Shown here: piece by piece, positions 50,723 to 59,660 of the stretch
Position numbering within the stretch: the stretch's first letter is position 1
Layout: every line of letters starts with the position of its first letter
Source: JARRKC01 sp963723965
GTDB taxonomy: Bacteria > Acidobacteriota > UBA6911 > RPQK01 > JAPXNP01
Direction of reading: 5' to 3'
DNA length: 64,000 nt
Assembly: GCA_963723965.1 (NCBI GenBank)
Contig: CAVRSV010000004.1
Coordinates: forward strand, 1 to 64,000
Program-made: the position numbers and the translations under genes
The notes under the pieces: model-generated
The model's database searches: none
Seen by the model: the letters and a program-made list of their open reading frames with translations, nothing else
Told to the model about the DNA's origin: nothing

Positions 50723-52168
50723 TCAGTCTTCGACCACGTGTGACTTGAACTCCTCCAGGCAGCGGCGCCAGCGCGCCCGGTCGAAATGTCCCCGGTCGTC
50801 CAGGCAATCGCCGGCGGCGTAGGCCATGCGCAGCGCGTGGTGGGTATTGTCGTGGGCGAACAGACCCTGGCGGCCGAACGAAATCAGGTTGTCCTGGGCG
50901 TCGATCCAGCTCTGCAGACGGTCAAAATGCCGTTCGTAGCCCAGTTCGTAGATGGGGTAGGCATGGCGCAAGCGGCGGGTCACGACCTGCGTCACGCCGC
51001 TGCCCGGAGGCAGATCCGCGCGGTCGAGCGCGCGGATCATCTCCCGGCCGAGCTCCTCGTCCGACAGGCTCCAGAGACGACCCTGGGGCGAACAGGGCAG
51101 TTCCCCGCACAGAACCGTCCGGTCGCGCGGTTCGACCGCCGCGCTGTAGTTACGGGGTTCGGAGAGCCTCGACAGGGCCACGTCCGGACCCGGGAAGTAG
51201 TGCGCGTCGAACTCGCTGAATCGCGGCCGGGCCAGAACCAGATAGATCAGGATCATGGCACGAAAGGAGATCGCCCCGGCCGACTCCAGGACCCCTTGCG
51301 GCGCAGGCGGGTGCAGACTTCGAACCAGCGCCGTCAGCGGTATGGTCGACCAGATCTGGTCGGCCTCGACGAATCGGGCGCCGCCCGGGTGCTCGAAGTC
51401 GACCCTCCAGATCCCGCCGGTCCGCGTCACCCGGGTCACCGAGGCACCTCTCAGGAGGGTGGCACCGGAACGCTCGGCGGCCACCCCGTAGGCGGTCGCG
51501 ATCTGCCCGAACCCTCGCCGCGGATAGAAAAACGATCGGCCCGCCGGCCCCGCCGACGGCCGCAGGCCGCTGGTGGCTTTCTTCACCAGAGCCGTCAAGG
51601 AACCGGCCGAAACGCGCCGCCGGGCCTGGATGGGTGACAGGTCCCCGGGCTCGAGGCCCCAGATCTTTCGTGCGTAGGGAAAGTAGAAGTGATCGCCGAT
51701 CGTGTTGCCCACACTCGCCCTCATCACCGATTCGAAGGTCTCCGTCCCGTTCCTCGGCCGCCGGGCCCACAGCCGTCGCAGGGCATCGCGTCCCACTCCA
51801 AGGATGAAGGAGGGGGGAAGGCGGAGGGCCAGATCCAGAGGTCTCAGCGGAAATCGGATCCATCGCCCTTGGAGCCGGATCCTGCCGTGACGAGGGCGCT
51901 CGAGGAGATCGTCTCCCAGGAACCGTCGGATATCCGAGAGCACGCCGGGATCGCAGCTCGGGTGGAGCCGGTGACTGCCGAAATCGACGGGGATCCCGGC
52001 CAGCTCGAAGCTCCCGGCGTTGCCTCCCAGGCCGGAGCCCCGCTCGAGGAGTGTGACCTGAAACGCCCGCCGGGTCGCCAGCCGATAGGCGGCCCCCAGC
52101 CCGGCCGGGCCGCCCCCGAGGATCACGATGCGGGGCTGCTGCAGTGCCGCCGGTGGTGGTGCGCTCAA
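50723..52168 (-). CDS. FAD-dependent amine-oxidase-like oxidoreductase
   Basis: This protein of about 480 residues starts with a Rossmann motif IVILGGGPAGLGAAYRLA near residue 15, then TLLERGSGLGGNAGSFEL. It ends with a typical FAD-binding closure (GRQGLFAHDNTHHALRMAYA and AAGDCL). It belongs to the NAD(P)-binding/amine oxidase group, with some resemblance to UDP-galactopyranose-mutase-like proteins of polysaccharide loci. No ATG precedes the Rossmann motif; a TTG at 52168 overlaps the stop of the preceding glycosyltransferase, so translation is probably coupled. The substrate is likely a sugar nucleotide or lipid intermediate. Confidence 0.82.
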   Translation of the reverse strand: MSAPPPAALQQPRIVILGGGPAGLGAAYRLATRRAFQVTLLERGSGLGGNAGSFELAGIPVDFGSHRLHPSCDPGVLSDIRRFLGDDLLERPRHGRIRLQGRWIRFPLRPLDLALRLPPSFILGVGRDALRRLWARRPRNGTETFESVMRASVGNTIGDHFYFPYARKIWGLEPGDLSPIQARRRVSAGSLTALVKKATSGLRPSAGPAGRSFFYPRRGFGQIATAYGVAAERSGATLLRGASVTRVTRTGGIWRVDFEHPGGARFVEADQIWSTIPLTALVRSLHPPAPQGVLESAGAISFRAMILIYLVLARPRFSEFDAHYFPGPDVALSRLSEPRNYSAAVEPRDRTVLCGELPCSPQGRLWSLSDEELGREMIRALDRADLPPGSGVTQVVTRRLRHAYPIYELGYERHFDRLQSWIDAQDNLISFGRQGLFAHDNTHHALRMAYAAGDCLDDRGHFDRARWRRCLEEFKSHVVED

Positions 52169-53193
52169 GGGAGTCCGCTCTTCCCTCGCTGATGCCGGGC
52201 CCGTTCCGGCATGCTCCCTTCCTCGTGCCGCCCCAGCCGCCGCAAGACTCCGTCGGCCACCATGCCGACGAGGATCAACTGCAGGGCGGCCAGCAGCAGC
52301 AAGATGGCCGAGGTGGAGAGAACGGGCTGGAAGATCAGCGACCAGCGCAGTGTCGATACCCGCAAAAACAGCGAGGCGACATCGAAGATGAACTTGAGGA
52401 ATCCCAAACCGCCGACGAACAGCGCCAGCGGCACGAAGACGCGCAGGGGATGGAAGAGCATCGCCGTCCGCAGGACGAGGATGAGAAAGTCCATGAAGTG
52501 GCGCGGCGTGATCTTGGAACGCCCCACCCGGTGATGGTAGCTGATGGGCAGGTAGGTCACCCGGTAGCCGTCGGCAAGCAATCCCAGCGTGATGGTGGAG
52601 GTGAACGAAAACCCCTCGGAGAGTAGCGGGAAATAGTGCAGCGCCAGGTCCCGCCGGAAGGCCCGCAGGCCGGAGTTCAGATCCGGGATCTTCTGGGCGG
52701 CAACGACGTTGGCCAGCCAACCCAGCACCCACTTCGCCGGTCGCCGTACCAGGGGAATCCGGGCATCCCGGCCCTGGCGGGCGCCCACCGCCATATCCGC
52801 ATGCTCCAGGGCGCGAACGAGCTGGGGCACATGCTCGACGGGGTAGGTCCCGTCGGCATCGAGGATGACGATGATGTCGTGGCGGGCCTCCCGGATCCCG
52901 GTCTTCAGGGCCGCCCCGTAACCACGATTGCGCCGATGACGCAGCACCGTGACGCCGGCGGCCTCGGCCACCTCGGCCGTGCGGTCGGCCGAGCCGTCGT
53001 CGACGACGATGATCTCGCTGTCCGGATGGACGTCGAGAGCCTGCAGCGCCAGGATCTGATCGCGGATGGCCGCCTCCTCATTGAAGGCCGGGATCACGAC
53101 CGAGATCGGAACGTGGCGGATCGTAGCCGCCTCCGCTCGTTCCGGATGGGACTGCGGAACGGAGACCTTCTCCACCGCGGGGGTCTGTAGCAT
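52165..53193 (-). CDS. Family 2 glycosyltransferase with C-terminal membrane helices
   Basis: The ATG at 53193 follows AAGGAAAG. The 342-residue protein has a DPM1-like GT2 domain: ISVVIPAFNEEAAIRDQILA, IIVVDDGSADRT, RNRGYGAALKTGI, IIVILDADGTYPVEHV and LNSGLRAFRR. Two C-terminal hydrophobic segments follow (about 245-275 and 285-315). This is the layout of polyprenyl-phosphate sugar transferases that load lipid carriers. It couples to the FAD-dependent gene downstream. It probably supplies a lipid-linked sugar donor to the periplasmic glycosylation steps. Confidence 0.88.
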   Translation of the reverse strand: MLQTPAVEKVSVPQSHPERAEAATIRHVPISVVIPAFNEEAAIRDQILALQALDVHPDSEIIVVDDGSADRTAEVAEAAGVTVLRHRRNRGYGAALKTGIREARHDIIVILDADGTYPVEHVPQLVRALEHADMAVGARQGRDARIPLVRRPAKWVLGWLANVVAAQKIPDLNSGLRAFRRDLALHYFPLLSEGFSFTSTITLGLLADGYRVTYLPISYHHRVGRSKITPRHFMDFLILVLRTAMLFHPLRVFVPLALFVGGLGFLKFIFDVASLFLRVSTLRWSLIFQPVLSTSAILLLLAALQLILVGMVADGVLRRLGRHEEGSMPERARHQRGKSGLP

Positions 53194-53347
53194 CTTTCCT
53201 TCCACTTGCCTTCCACGAGGTCGGCCGGCACCGGCCCTGGCAGGTTCGGCGCCGACGACATTGCCAGTCCGCATTGTAGACAAAGGTCGAGCGGGATCCC
53301 ACCTCTAAACGGAGGAAGCGGCTCCGCCTGTCACCGTTCTACCCTTC

Positions 53348-54475
53348 TCAGTCGATGCTGCGCTTCCAGGCGCCGGCGGTCGGTTCCGGAAAGACGAACA
53401 ACTTGCGCCCCACGAAGTTCAGTACGAAGCAGGCAACGGCGGCCGCGGCCTTGGCGAGCATTGGCTGCAGACCGCCGGCGACCAGTCCTTCCGTGATCAC
53501 CAGATCGGCCACTCCCACCGTGGCCACGACTGCGACGTAGATCAGAACCTCCGTGGCCGAGTTCCAGCGGGCCTTGTGCCGGAAGAGAAGCAGAATGCAG
53601 GCCAGGTAGTTGAACACGGCCGCCAGGACGAATGCCGTCGGAGCGGCGACGGTGATGCTGGCACCGCTGCGCAGGGCCAACCCGAAGATCAGCAGGTTCA
53701 CCAGGGCGGACAAAGTGCCGATGACGAAATAGGTAAGAAACTGCATCGGCCACGCAGCCTGGTGGCCAGCGTAGCGGAGAATGCAGTAGATCGCGCGGAC
53801 CCCGTCCCGCCAGCCGATCTTCTTCCCCTCCTCGTAGGTTCGACCGCGGTAGGAGATGCCCATCTCGTAGATCCGGGGCCGCAGCCGGGCGAGCTTGGCG
53901 ACGACTTCGGGCTCGAAGCCGAAGCGTTCCTCGCGAAGATCGAGCTGCTCGACCAGCTCCCGACGCAGAACCTTGTAGCAGGTTTCCATGTCGGTCAGAT
54001 TGAGGTCGGTGAACATGTTCGAGAGCAGAGTCAGGAAGCGGTTCCCCAGGTAGTGCCAGAAGAACAGGACTCGGCTCATCCCGGAGGAACGAAAACGGGA
54101 TCCGAAGACCACGTCGGCGACATCGTCGATGAGAGGCTCGACGAGTCGACGCAGGTCCCGGGGGTCGTACTCCAGGTCGGCGTCCTGAACAGCGACGAAA
54201 TCGCCGGTGGCGTGCTGGAAACCGGTTCTCAGCGCCGCTCCCTTGCCGCGGTTGCTTGAGTGGCGAACGACCTGGACGTTCGGGTACTCGGCCGACAGGC
54301 GCTGGGCCACGCGGAGACTGTCGTCGGTCGAAGCATCATCGACGATGATCACTTGGAGCGAGAGGTCGTCATCCTGGATGGCCAATAGCTTGTCCAGGCA
54401 CTCGCCCAGGGTCGCCTCCTCGTTGTAGCAGGGGATCACGACGCTCAAGACCGGTGGTTTTTCGGACACTTGCAC
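53348..54475 (-). CDS. Glycosyltransferase 2 / GtrA fusion
   Basis: The 375-residue protein joins a DPM1-like GT2 domain (1-235: LSVVIPCYNEEATLGECLDK, VIIVDDASTDDS, SNRGKGAALRTGF, VAVQDADLEYDPRDL, SRFRSSGMSR) to a C-terminal GtrA domain (about 245-365) with four hydrophobic helices starting QFLTYFVIGTLSALVNLLIF. Such fusions make a polyprenyl-phosphate sugar and flip it, as in GtrA/GtrB systems that decorate O-antigen. It lies upstream of another GT2 gene, both leftward. The sugar is not identifiable. Confidence 0.9.
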   Translation of the reverse strand: MQVSEKPPVLSVVIPCYNEEATLGECLDKLLAIQDDDLSLQVIIVDDASTDDSLRVAQRLSAEYPNVQVVRHSSNRGKGAALRTGFQHATGDFVAVQDADLEYDPRDLRRLVEPLIDDVADVVFGSRFRSSGMSRVLFFWHYLGNRFLTLLSNMFTDLNLTDMETCYKVLRRELVEQLDLREERFGFEPEVVAKLARLRPRIYEMGISYRGRTYEEGKKIGWRDGVRAIYCILRYAGHQAAWPMQFLTYFVIGTLSALVNLLIFGLALRSGASITVAAPTAFVLAAVFNYLACILLLFRHKARWNSATEVLIYVAVVATVGVADLVITEGLVAGGLQPMLAKAAAAVACFVLNFVGRKLFVFPEPTAGAWKRSID

Positions 54476-54580
54476 TCCTCACCTCGGAAACGTGGGGCTC
54501 GACGGCTCCCCCGGGGCCCCTGCCGTGCCGGTTTCAGATCGGGAGGTTCCGATCCGGTCCCGGGAAACCCGGCGTCGTCG

Positions 54581-55029
54581 TCAAGGCGCATCCGGCGCGG
54601 TATCGGCAGCGGGTGCCGGAGCCGCCGGTTCTCCCTCCGGACAGCCGGCGCTGGTCACCCGGACGGTACAGCTGGCCAACACTTCGCCCGTGTTCGGGTT
54701 CAAGAGATAGAAAATCATGTTGTCCCGCACCCAGTGTCCCGTGTCGGCCGAACCCACGGGGCCCGCCATGGCGAACAGGGGGCCGTCGGGCCGGTCCACG
54801 CGCACTTCGACGTCGAGACACCGTCCGCCTTCCAATGAAGCGTGGTCTGCCCGAGGAGATCGTCACAGGACTGGATCACTTTCGGGTCGGCCCAAAACGT
54901 ATCCGGCCGGTCGATTTCCAGGCGCGGGGCCTCGGTTTCCGATGCGGCCGGTTCACCCGACTGCCAACAGGAAGCGGCTGCCAGCATCATCAGCCCCAAC
55001 GCCAAACCGCCCCAGACTCGCAGACTCAT
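54581..55029 (-). pseudogene. Small lipoprotein with one frameshift
   Basis: From the ATG at 55029 the N terminus is a lipoprotein signal with lipobox LAAASC. The first frame runs to about 54833, where the continuing similarity moves to another frame. That frame gives GGRCLDVEVRVDRPDGPLFA, then GSADTGHWVRDNMIFYLLNP and GEVLASCTVRVTS, ending at 54581. The two parts join as one protein of about 147 residues. I do not recognise a named family. The mature part is a beta-rich domain with a conserved pair of cysteines. Confidence 0.6.
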
Positions 55030-55141
55030 AGCGATGCCTCCACCTCTCTTCGGTCTTCGGCAGACCGGATCCGTCGACTCTCGTTCCGAGGATTCTACAC
55101 CGGTTCGGCAAACGGCCCGGGCGAAGCGAGATATTCGAAAA

Positions 55142-56113
55142 TCAGTTCGCGAGTTCGGGTGCCGGGAAACCGGGGTCCTTCTTGTAGATGGAATAAACCA
55201 CGCCTCCCGGGATCGCCGTCATCGACATGACCACCATATTGAGGATCGACAAAGTCACGGCGGTCTCGACGGGAACCCCGACCTGGGAGAAGAGGAGATA
55301 GTAGACCGCCTCGCGCAGACCCATTCCGTTGATCGTCACCGGCAGGGCCACCGACAGGTTCACCAGGGGGATGAAGATCAGAAAGAGGTGGAACGGCGCG
55401 GCGATGCCGATCGAAAGTGCCGCCAGCCACATCGAAACGATGACGGAGAACTGAACGGCCAGCGAGGCGGCCACCACGATCAGGATCGCCCGCAGGCTCC
55501 CCCGTAACTGGGTGAGGCCCCGATAGACGAGCTCGAAGCGCTCCTCCAGACGGCTCAGCCCGAAACGGTGCAGCAGTCTCCCCATCAAGCGGTGCGAACC
55601 CGGGTGAAACAGCGTCACGATGCCGGCTACGAACAGGGCCATCAGCAGCAGCAGAAAGGGCGCCAGCAACTGTCCCTTGATGCGGACGGGGTAGACGAGC
55701 ACGGAGACGCAGCCAATGACCAGCAGCGCCGAGAGCCCGCTGACCCGATCCACCAGGGTGGAGGTCAGCGTCGTCGACATGCCGCGCGCTTCCCGCTTGG
55801 ACAGATAGTAGGCGCGAAAGAAATCGCCTCCGATGGCCGAGGGAAGGAACATGTTGAAGAAGTAGCCAATCATGCAGATCTGGGTCAACTTGCCGATGGG
55901 GGTCCGAATGTCGAACTTCTCCAGGATGGCTTTCCAGCGGACGATGGAAGGGGCCACGGTGCTGAAATAAACCAGTCCTGCCAGCAACACCAGTGCCCAG
56001 TCCGCCGAAGAAAGCACCTTCCAGAACTCGGAAAGATCCATCCGATAGGCCAGGAATCCCAGCAGTCCCAGCGTGACGGATGCCTTGAAAAAAAACCTCA
56101 ATCGATTCGACAT
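55142..56113 (-). CDS. Lysylphosphatidylglycerol synthase-type / AglD membrane protein
   Basis: The 323-residue protein has about eight hydrophobic helices and the family patterns APSIVRWKAILEKF, FFNMFLPSAIGGDFFRAYYL and PVTINGMGLREAVYYLLFSQ. These are the core of UPF0104/LPG-synthase transmembrane domains. Relatives flip or transfer lipid-linked groups, and many sit in glycosylation loci. No catalytic GNAT domain is fused here. The ATG at 56113 is preceded by GAAGGCAGAGAAC. It is leftward and divergent from the FmdB gene. Confidence 0.85.
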   Translation of the reverse strand: MSNRLRFFFKASVTLGLLGFLAYRMDLSEFWKVLSSADWALVLLAGLVYFSTVAPSIVRWKAILEKFDIRTPIGKLTQICMIGYFFNMFLPSAIGGDFFRAYYLSKREARGMSTTLTSTLVDRVSGLSALLVIGCVSVLVYPVRIKGQLLAPFLLLLMALFVAGIVTLFHPGSHRLMGRLLHRFGLSRLEERFELVYRGLTQLRGSLRAILIVVAASLAVQFSVIVSMWLAALSIGIAAPFHLFLIFIPLVNLSVALPVTINGMGLREAVYYLLFSQVGVPVETAVTLSILNMVVMSMTAIPGGVVYSIYKKDPGFPAPELAN

Positions 56114-56212
56114 GTTCTCTGCCTTCGTGCCCCGGTGCCGGCTTCCGAGGTCGGGGGAAGCGCAGGTCCCGGACCCTGCCCAACCCCTGCGTTCCCGTTC
56201 GGCGCACTCCAT

Positions 56213-56218
56213 TATAAT
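56213..56218 (+). promoter_or_regulatory. -10 box of the FmdB gene
   Basis: A perfect TATAAT lies eight bases before the ATG at 56226. Transcription would start at or just before the start codon, giving a leaderless message. The -35 region is weak. Confidence 0.5.
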
Positions 56219-56225
56219 AGGGCCC

Positions 56226-56657
56226 ATGCCAGTCTATGAGTATGAGTGCCTGGATTGTAAGCGGCGTTTCTCGCGATTCTTCTGGCGTATCTCGGATGCG
56301 GAGGGCGCCCGGTGTCGCTGCGGGAGCACGAATCTCGAACAAATGGTCTCCCGCGTTTCCATGCACCGCTCCGAGGAGAGCCGGCTGGAGGATTTGGCCG
56401 ATCCGGGCAAGTGGGGCGACGTCGATGAGAACGATCCCAAGTCCATGGCGCGCATGATGCGCAAGCTGGGCAGTGAAATGGGCGAAGACCTCGGACCCGA
56501 GTTCGGAGAGATGGTGGACCGGCTGGAGGCCGGCGAGGACCCCGAGGAAATCGAGAAATCCATGGGCGACGCTCTGGGCGACGGAGCCGGAGACGGAATG
56601 GGAGACGGGGGACCCGACCTGTCCGGCGGAGCGGCCGATTACGACAATCTTTTCTAA
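56226..56657 (+). CDS. FmdB-family zinc-ribbon protein
   Basis: The 143-residue protein begins MPVYEYECLDCKRRFSRFFW, the FmdB signature, and has two CxxC-type pairs (CLDC near residue 8 and CRCG near 31) for a zinc ribbon. The C-terminal 75 residues are acidic, Gly/Asp-rich and probably disordered (EDPEEIEKSMGDALGDGAGD). FmdB proteins are putative regulators of amidase or formamidase genes, but the function is poorly known. The start is fixed by the FmdB signature and a TATAAT just upstream. It is convergent with the membrane protein at 56709. Confidence 0.88.
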   Translation: MPVYEYECLDCKRRFSRFFWRISDAEGARCRCGSTNLEQMVSRVSMHRSEESRLEDLADPGKWGDVDENDPKSMARMMRKLGSEMGEDLGPEFGEMVDRLEAGEDPEEIEKSMGDALGDGAGDGMGDGGPDLSGGAADYDNLF

Positions 56658-56708
56658 GCGCGGCTTCCCCGTCGACCGGCGAAAGCGGGCGTCGCCGGTG
56701 TCTGTCTC

Positions 56709-58499
56709 TCAGGGATGGGTCACCCTGATCCTTGCCAGCTGAACTGTGGCCGGTCTGGGGATATCGACGGCACTTCCGGGGGCGGGGCCTGCCGAATCGG
56801 CGACCCGAATCTCCAGGGTGTTGGCTCCCGCGATCCAGGTCCGACGCGGCGCTGAAAACACCACCGTGTGCCAGCCGGGGCCGATCTCGGCGCAGCCGAG
56901 CCGATACCCGTTGAGCCGCACCGTCATGCCGGGCCCGCGGGTCTGCGACTGGCTCCGACACTCTATCCTGATGGCGGCACCCGACCAGGAGCCCCGGAGC
57001 AGATTCACCTGGGCCACCGGTTCCAGTGTCCACAGGAACGGTCTCGCAGCGTCTGTCCCCGGATTCGGCGCCTCGGTGAATCCGTTCAGCAGGAAGGCAC
57101 GGGAGGAGGGCCGTCCTGGCGTGATCTCCGGACCGTGTCCCGAGAGCGGAGCGACGGCAGCCAGCAGGGGGACGAGGAGAAAGACGGCTCCCAGGAGGAC
57201 ACTTCGGCGCACTCCGAAAGGCCAGGGGTAGAGGATGGTGGTCGCGATCCCGGCGATCATCAGAACGACGACGTCCAGGAAGATATAGTAGACGGGCCAG
57301 ATCGCTCCCAGAGAAAAGACGAGCAGGCTCAGACTCGACCAGGCGATGAGAGCCGGAGCTGTCTTGACTCTGTTGCGGCACAGGAAGATCAGGACCGCCC
57401 ACATCCCCAGCTGAGCCCAGAAGATGGCGGATTCCCACCCGAAATGAACCAGGGGGCCGGCCAGACCGAAGGTGCGGTCCATGGTCTCCGGGTGGGGCCA
57501 GACCGCCTTTCGGACGGCTTCGAAGTAGTGGAACAGGAGCCCCTCGAAGAGCTGCCTGGCGTCCAGCAGCAGAAACGGCAGGAAGACGGCAATCCCAGTC
57601 GCGGCGACAACACCCGCCTGTTTCACGGCGACCCGCACGTTCTTCCCGGCAAGGTGGAGAAGGTAGAGCGGGACAAGGGCGATCATGGTCGTCCGGGCTG
57701 CGATCAGCAAACCAAGGGACACGGAAGAGCCCGTCCCGGCGCCGCGCCGGACCTGCACGGCCCAGAGGACGATCAACGGCCAGTACACCGGAGTATGGGC
57801 GATGTAGATGAAGTCTTCCTGCGCGGGAGCCCACAACCAGACGAACGCTGCCAGCAGCAGGCCCAAAGCGCCCACCCAGTCGGAGCGAAGTGCTCGCGCC
57901 GTCCCTGAGAGGGCCAGCGCCGCCGCCGCGATCAAGACGCCGGCGAGGGAAAGGAACCGCAGATCCAGGTGCAGGAGGTGGGGGACGAGGTAGGGGGCCC
58001 AGAGCACGGGACCGTAACTCAACGGCAACGTCCAGGGGACATGGAAGGTCTGGTAGGGATTGTGTCCCGTCAGCAGCGCATTCAGGGCGAGCCGGATCTG
58101 GACCAGCATGTCGGCGCTGAGCCAGGGGTCGATGGGCACGGAAAAGGCCTTGCGCGCCAGGTGGTCGAGGCCAAAGGCGACGACGGCCAGACTTCCCAGA
58201 ACGTACGGGATGACGAGACCGGCCTTAGACGGGCCTCCCCGCCGCTCCTGGAAGTGACTCCCGGCCACCGCGCGGGCGGCCGTCAGGGCCGCCGCCACCA
58301 TGACCAGAGTTCCCAGTCCGTAGAGCAGGAGTGGGCTGAGGAACGAAAAATCGAGTTCGAACCAGGATCGGGAGATCAGGGTCATGAGTACGGAGACAGC
58401 GGCCACTGCGGCCAGGATCGCCGGCGTCTTCGACCCTCGTTGGCCCCGGCTTCCGGGCCCTGAGTCTCCAATGCCAGAGTCCATCGCAGCCTTCTCCAT
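56709..58499 (-). CDS. Polytopic membrane protein, GT-C/GT87-like
   Basis: This 596-residue protein has about eleven hydrophobic helices over residues 28-450, a loop LLTGHNPYQTFHVPWTLPLS near 145 and a C-terminal soluble beta-rich domain (about 470-596). The layout fits polyprenyl-sugar-dependent GT-C enzymes of the GT87 type, but no canonical metal-binding motif is unambiguous, so the call is tentative. It directly follows the family 4 glycosyltransferase gene with no gap. It is likely to add a sugar on the periplasmic side of the polysaccharide pathway. Confidence 0.65.
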   Translation of the reverse strand: MEKAAMDSGIGDSGPGSRGQRGSKTPAILAAVAAVSVLMTLISRSWFELDFSFLSPLLLYGLGTLVMVAAALTAARAVAGSHFQERRGGPSKAGLVIPYVLGSLAVVAFGLDHLARKAFSVPIDPWLSADMLVQIRLALNALLTGHNPYQTFHVPWTLPLSYGPVLWAPYLVPHLLHLDLRFLSLAGVLIAAAALALSGTARALRSDWVGALGLLLAAFVWLWAPAQEDFIYIAHTPVYWPLIVLWAVQVRRGAGTGSSVSLGLLIAARTTMIALVPLYLLHLAGKNVRVAVKQAGVVAATGIAVFLPFLLLDARQLFEGLLFHYFEAVRKAVWPHPETMDRTFGLAGPLVHFGWESAIFWAQLGMWAVLIFLCRNRVKTAPALIAWSSLSLLVFSLGAIWPVYYIFLDVVVLMIAGIATTILYPWPFGVRRSVLLGAVFLLVPLLAAVAPLSGHGPEITPGRPSSRAFLLNGFTEAPNPGTDAARPFLWTLEPVAQVNLLRGSWSGAAIRIECRSQSQTRGPGMTVRLNGYRLGCAEIGPGWHTVVFSAPRRTWIAGANTLEIRVADSAGPAPGSAVDIPRPATVQLARIRVTHP

Positions 58500-59660
58500 T
58501 CATTCCCGCGTGGGGCCGGCGTCTCGAACCCGTTCCAGAGCCTTTTGGTAGATCGGCAGGATCTTTTCCCAGCAGCAATGCTCCTGGACCCATCGCCGCC
58601 CCTTCTCACCGACGCCCGGATCGATCTCGGACACGATGCGACTGAAATCGGAAAAGTCCCCGTAACAGTAGCCTCCTTCCGAGGCGCGGACCAGGTCGGC
58701 GAGAACCGCGCTCCCGGCATGGACGATCAACGGTTTCCCCTGACTCCAGGCTTCGAGCGCCACAATCGAGAGACTCTCCATCTTCGACGGAATGATGAGC
58801 GCGCGACACTGTTTCAGCACCCTGGTCTTCTCGGCGTCATCCACCGCTCCGAGATGCGTTACGAAGTCGGGCACGGGAATCTGGGCGGGGCCGATGGCGA
58901 CCAGGCGGAGACCGGCTCGGCGACTGAAATCGAAGAGCTCTTCGCAGTTCTTCCCGCGCTCGATCCGCCCGACGTAGAGAAAGAAATCCCCGGGCGGGGA
59001 GTCTCCCCGCGTCTCCGGCACGTCCACGGCAAAGCCGGCAACCTCCGAAGGCTCGGCTCTCTCTCCGATGAGCCTGGAGACGAGATCCGCTTCGGCCTGG
59101 CTCAGATAGAGCCTGTGGGCCGCCCGGCCCAGAACCTCGCGATGGCCGCTGAAGTAGGCCGGCGGCTCATCATGGCAGGTGGGGACCAGGACCGACTTTC
59201 GGGCCACCAGGGGCAACCCGTACAGAGTGGGGTAGTAGAGGTAGGTGAAGAAGACGAACACATCGAACTCGGCGTGGTGCTCCCGAATGTAGCGCAACAG
59301 CCCGGGAACGACCGGCCCCTGTGCCAGGGCCCAGAGCCGTTGGGCCGGCTTCGGGAACACACCCAGCCGATCGAGCCGGTAGGCGACCGCGGAGAGTCGA
59401 GGAAACCACCTCGGGGAACGGCGAAACGGCACGGGAAAACGTCGGACCACGACACCGCCCCATTGCGTTTCTCCGGCCGGGTACTCGTTGGCCCAGTCCC
59501 GGTAATCCCTGGCGCAGGAGGTCAGGACCTCGATCCGCCACGATTCGCGCAGGCGCCGGGCCAGCTCGAGCGCCAGAACCTCGGCTCCCCCGATCACCTC
59601 CGGACCGAAGCGCTGGATGACGAACGCGATCTTCGACCCGCCTTCATCCGCCACCGTCAT
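58500..59660 (-). CDS. Family 4 glycosyltransferase
   Basis: The 386-residue GT-B enzyme has an N-terminal IAFVIQRFGPEVIGGAEVLA, FFTYLYYPTLYGLPL in the middle, and a C-terminal donor domain with FFLYVGRIERGKNCEELFDF, LGAVDDAEKTRVLKQC and PSKMESLSIVALEAW. That order and the E-x7-E-like end are typical of GT4. The ATG overlaps the flippase stop (ATGA), so they are coupled. The donor is probably a nucleoside-diphosphate sugar used in the repeat unit. Confidence 0.88.
   Translation of the reverse strand: MTVADEGGSKIAFVIQRFGPEVIGGAEVLALELARRLRESWRIEVLTSCARDYRDWANEYPAGETQWGGVVVRRFPVPFRRSPRWFPRLSAVAYRLDRLGVFPKPAQRLWALAQGPVVPGLLRYIREHHAEFDVFVFFTYLYYPTLYGLPLVARKSVLVPTCHDEPPAYFSGHREVLGRAAHRLYLSQAEADLVSRLIGERAEPSEVAGFAVDVPETRGDSPPGDFFLYVGRIERGKNCEELFDFSRRAGLRLVAIGPAQIPVPDFVTHLGAVDDAEKTRVLKQCRALIIPSKMESLSIVALEAWSQGKPLIVHAGSAVLADLVRASEGGYCYGDFSDFSRIVSEIDPGVGEKGRRWVQEHCCWEKILPIYQKALERVRDAGPTRE

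Noticed and set aside
49308..50822. 504-codon plus frame overlapping lysA
   Set aside because: It is an out-of-frame shadow of lysA running into the repeat region; arginine/proline-rich with no family pattern.
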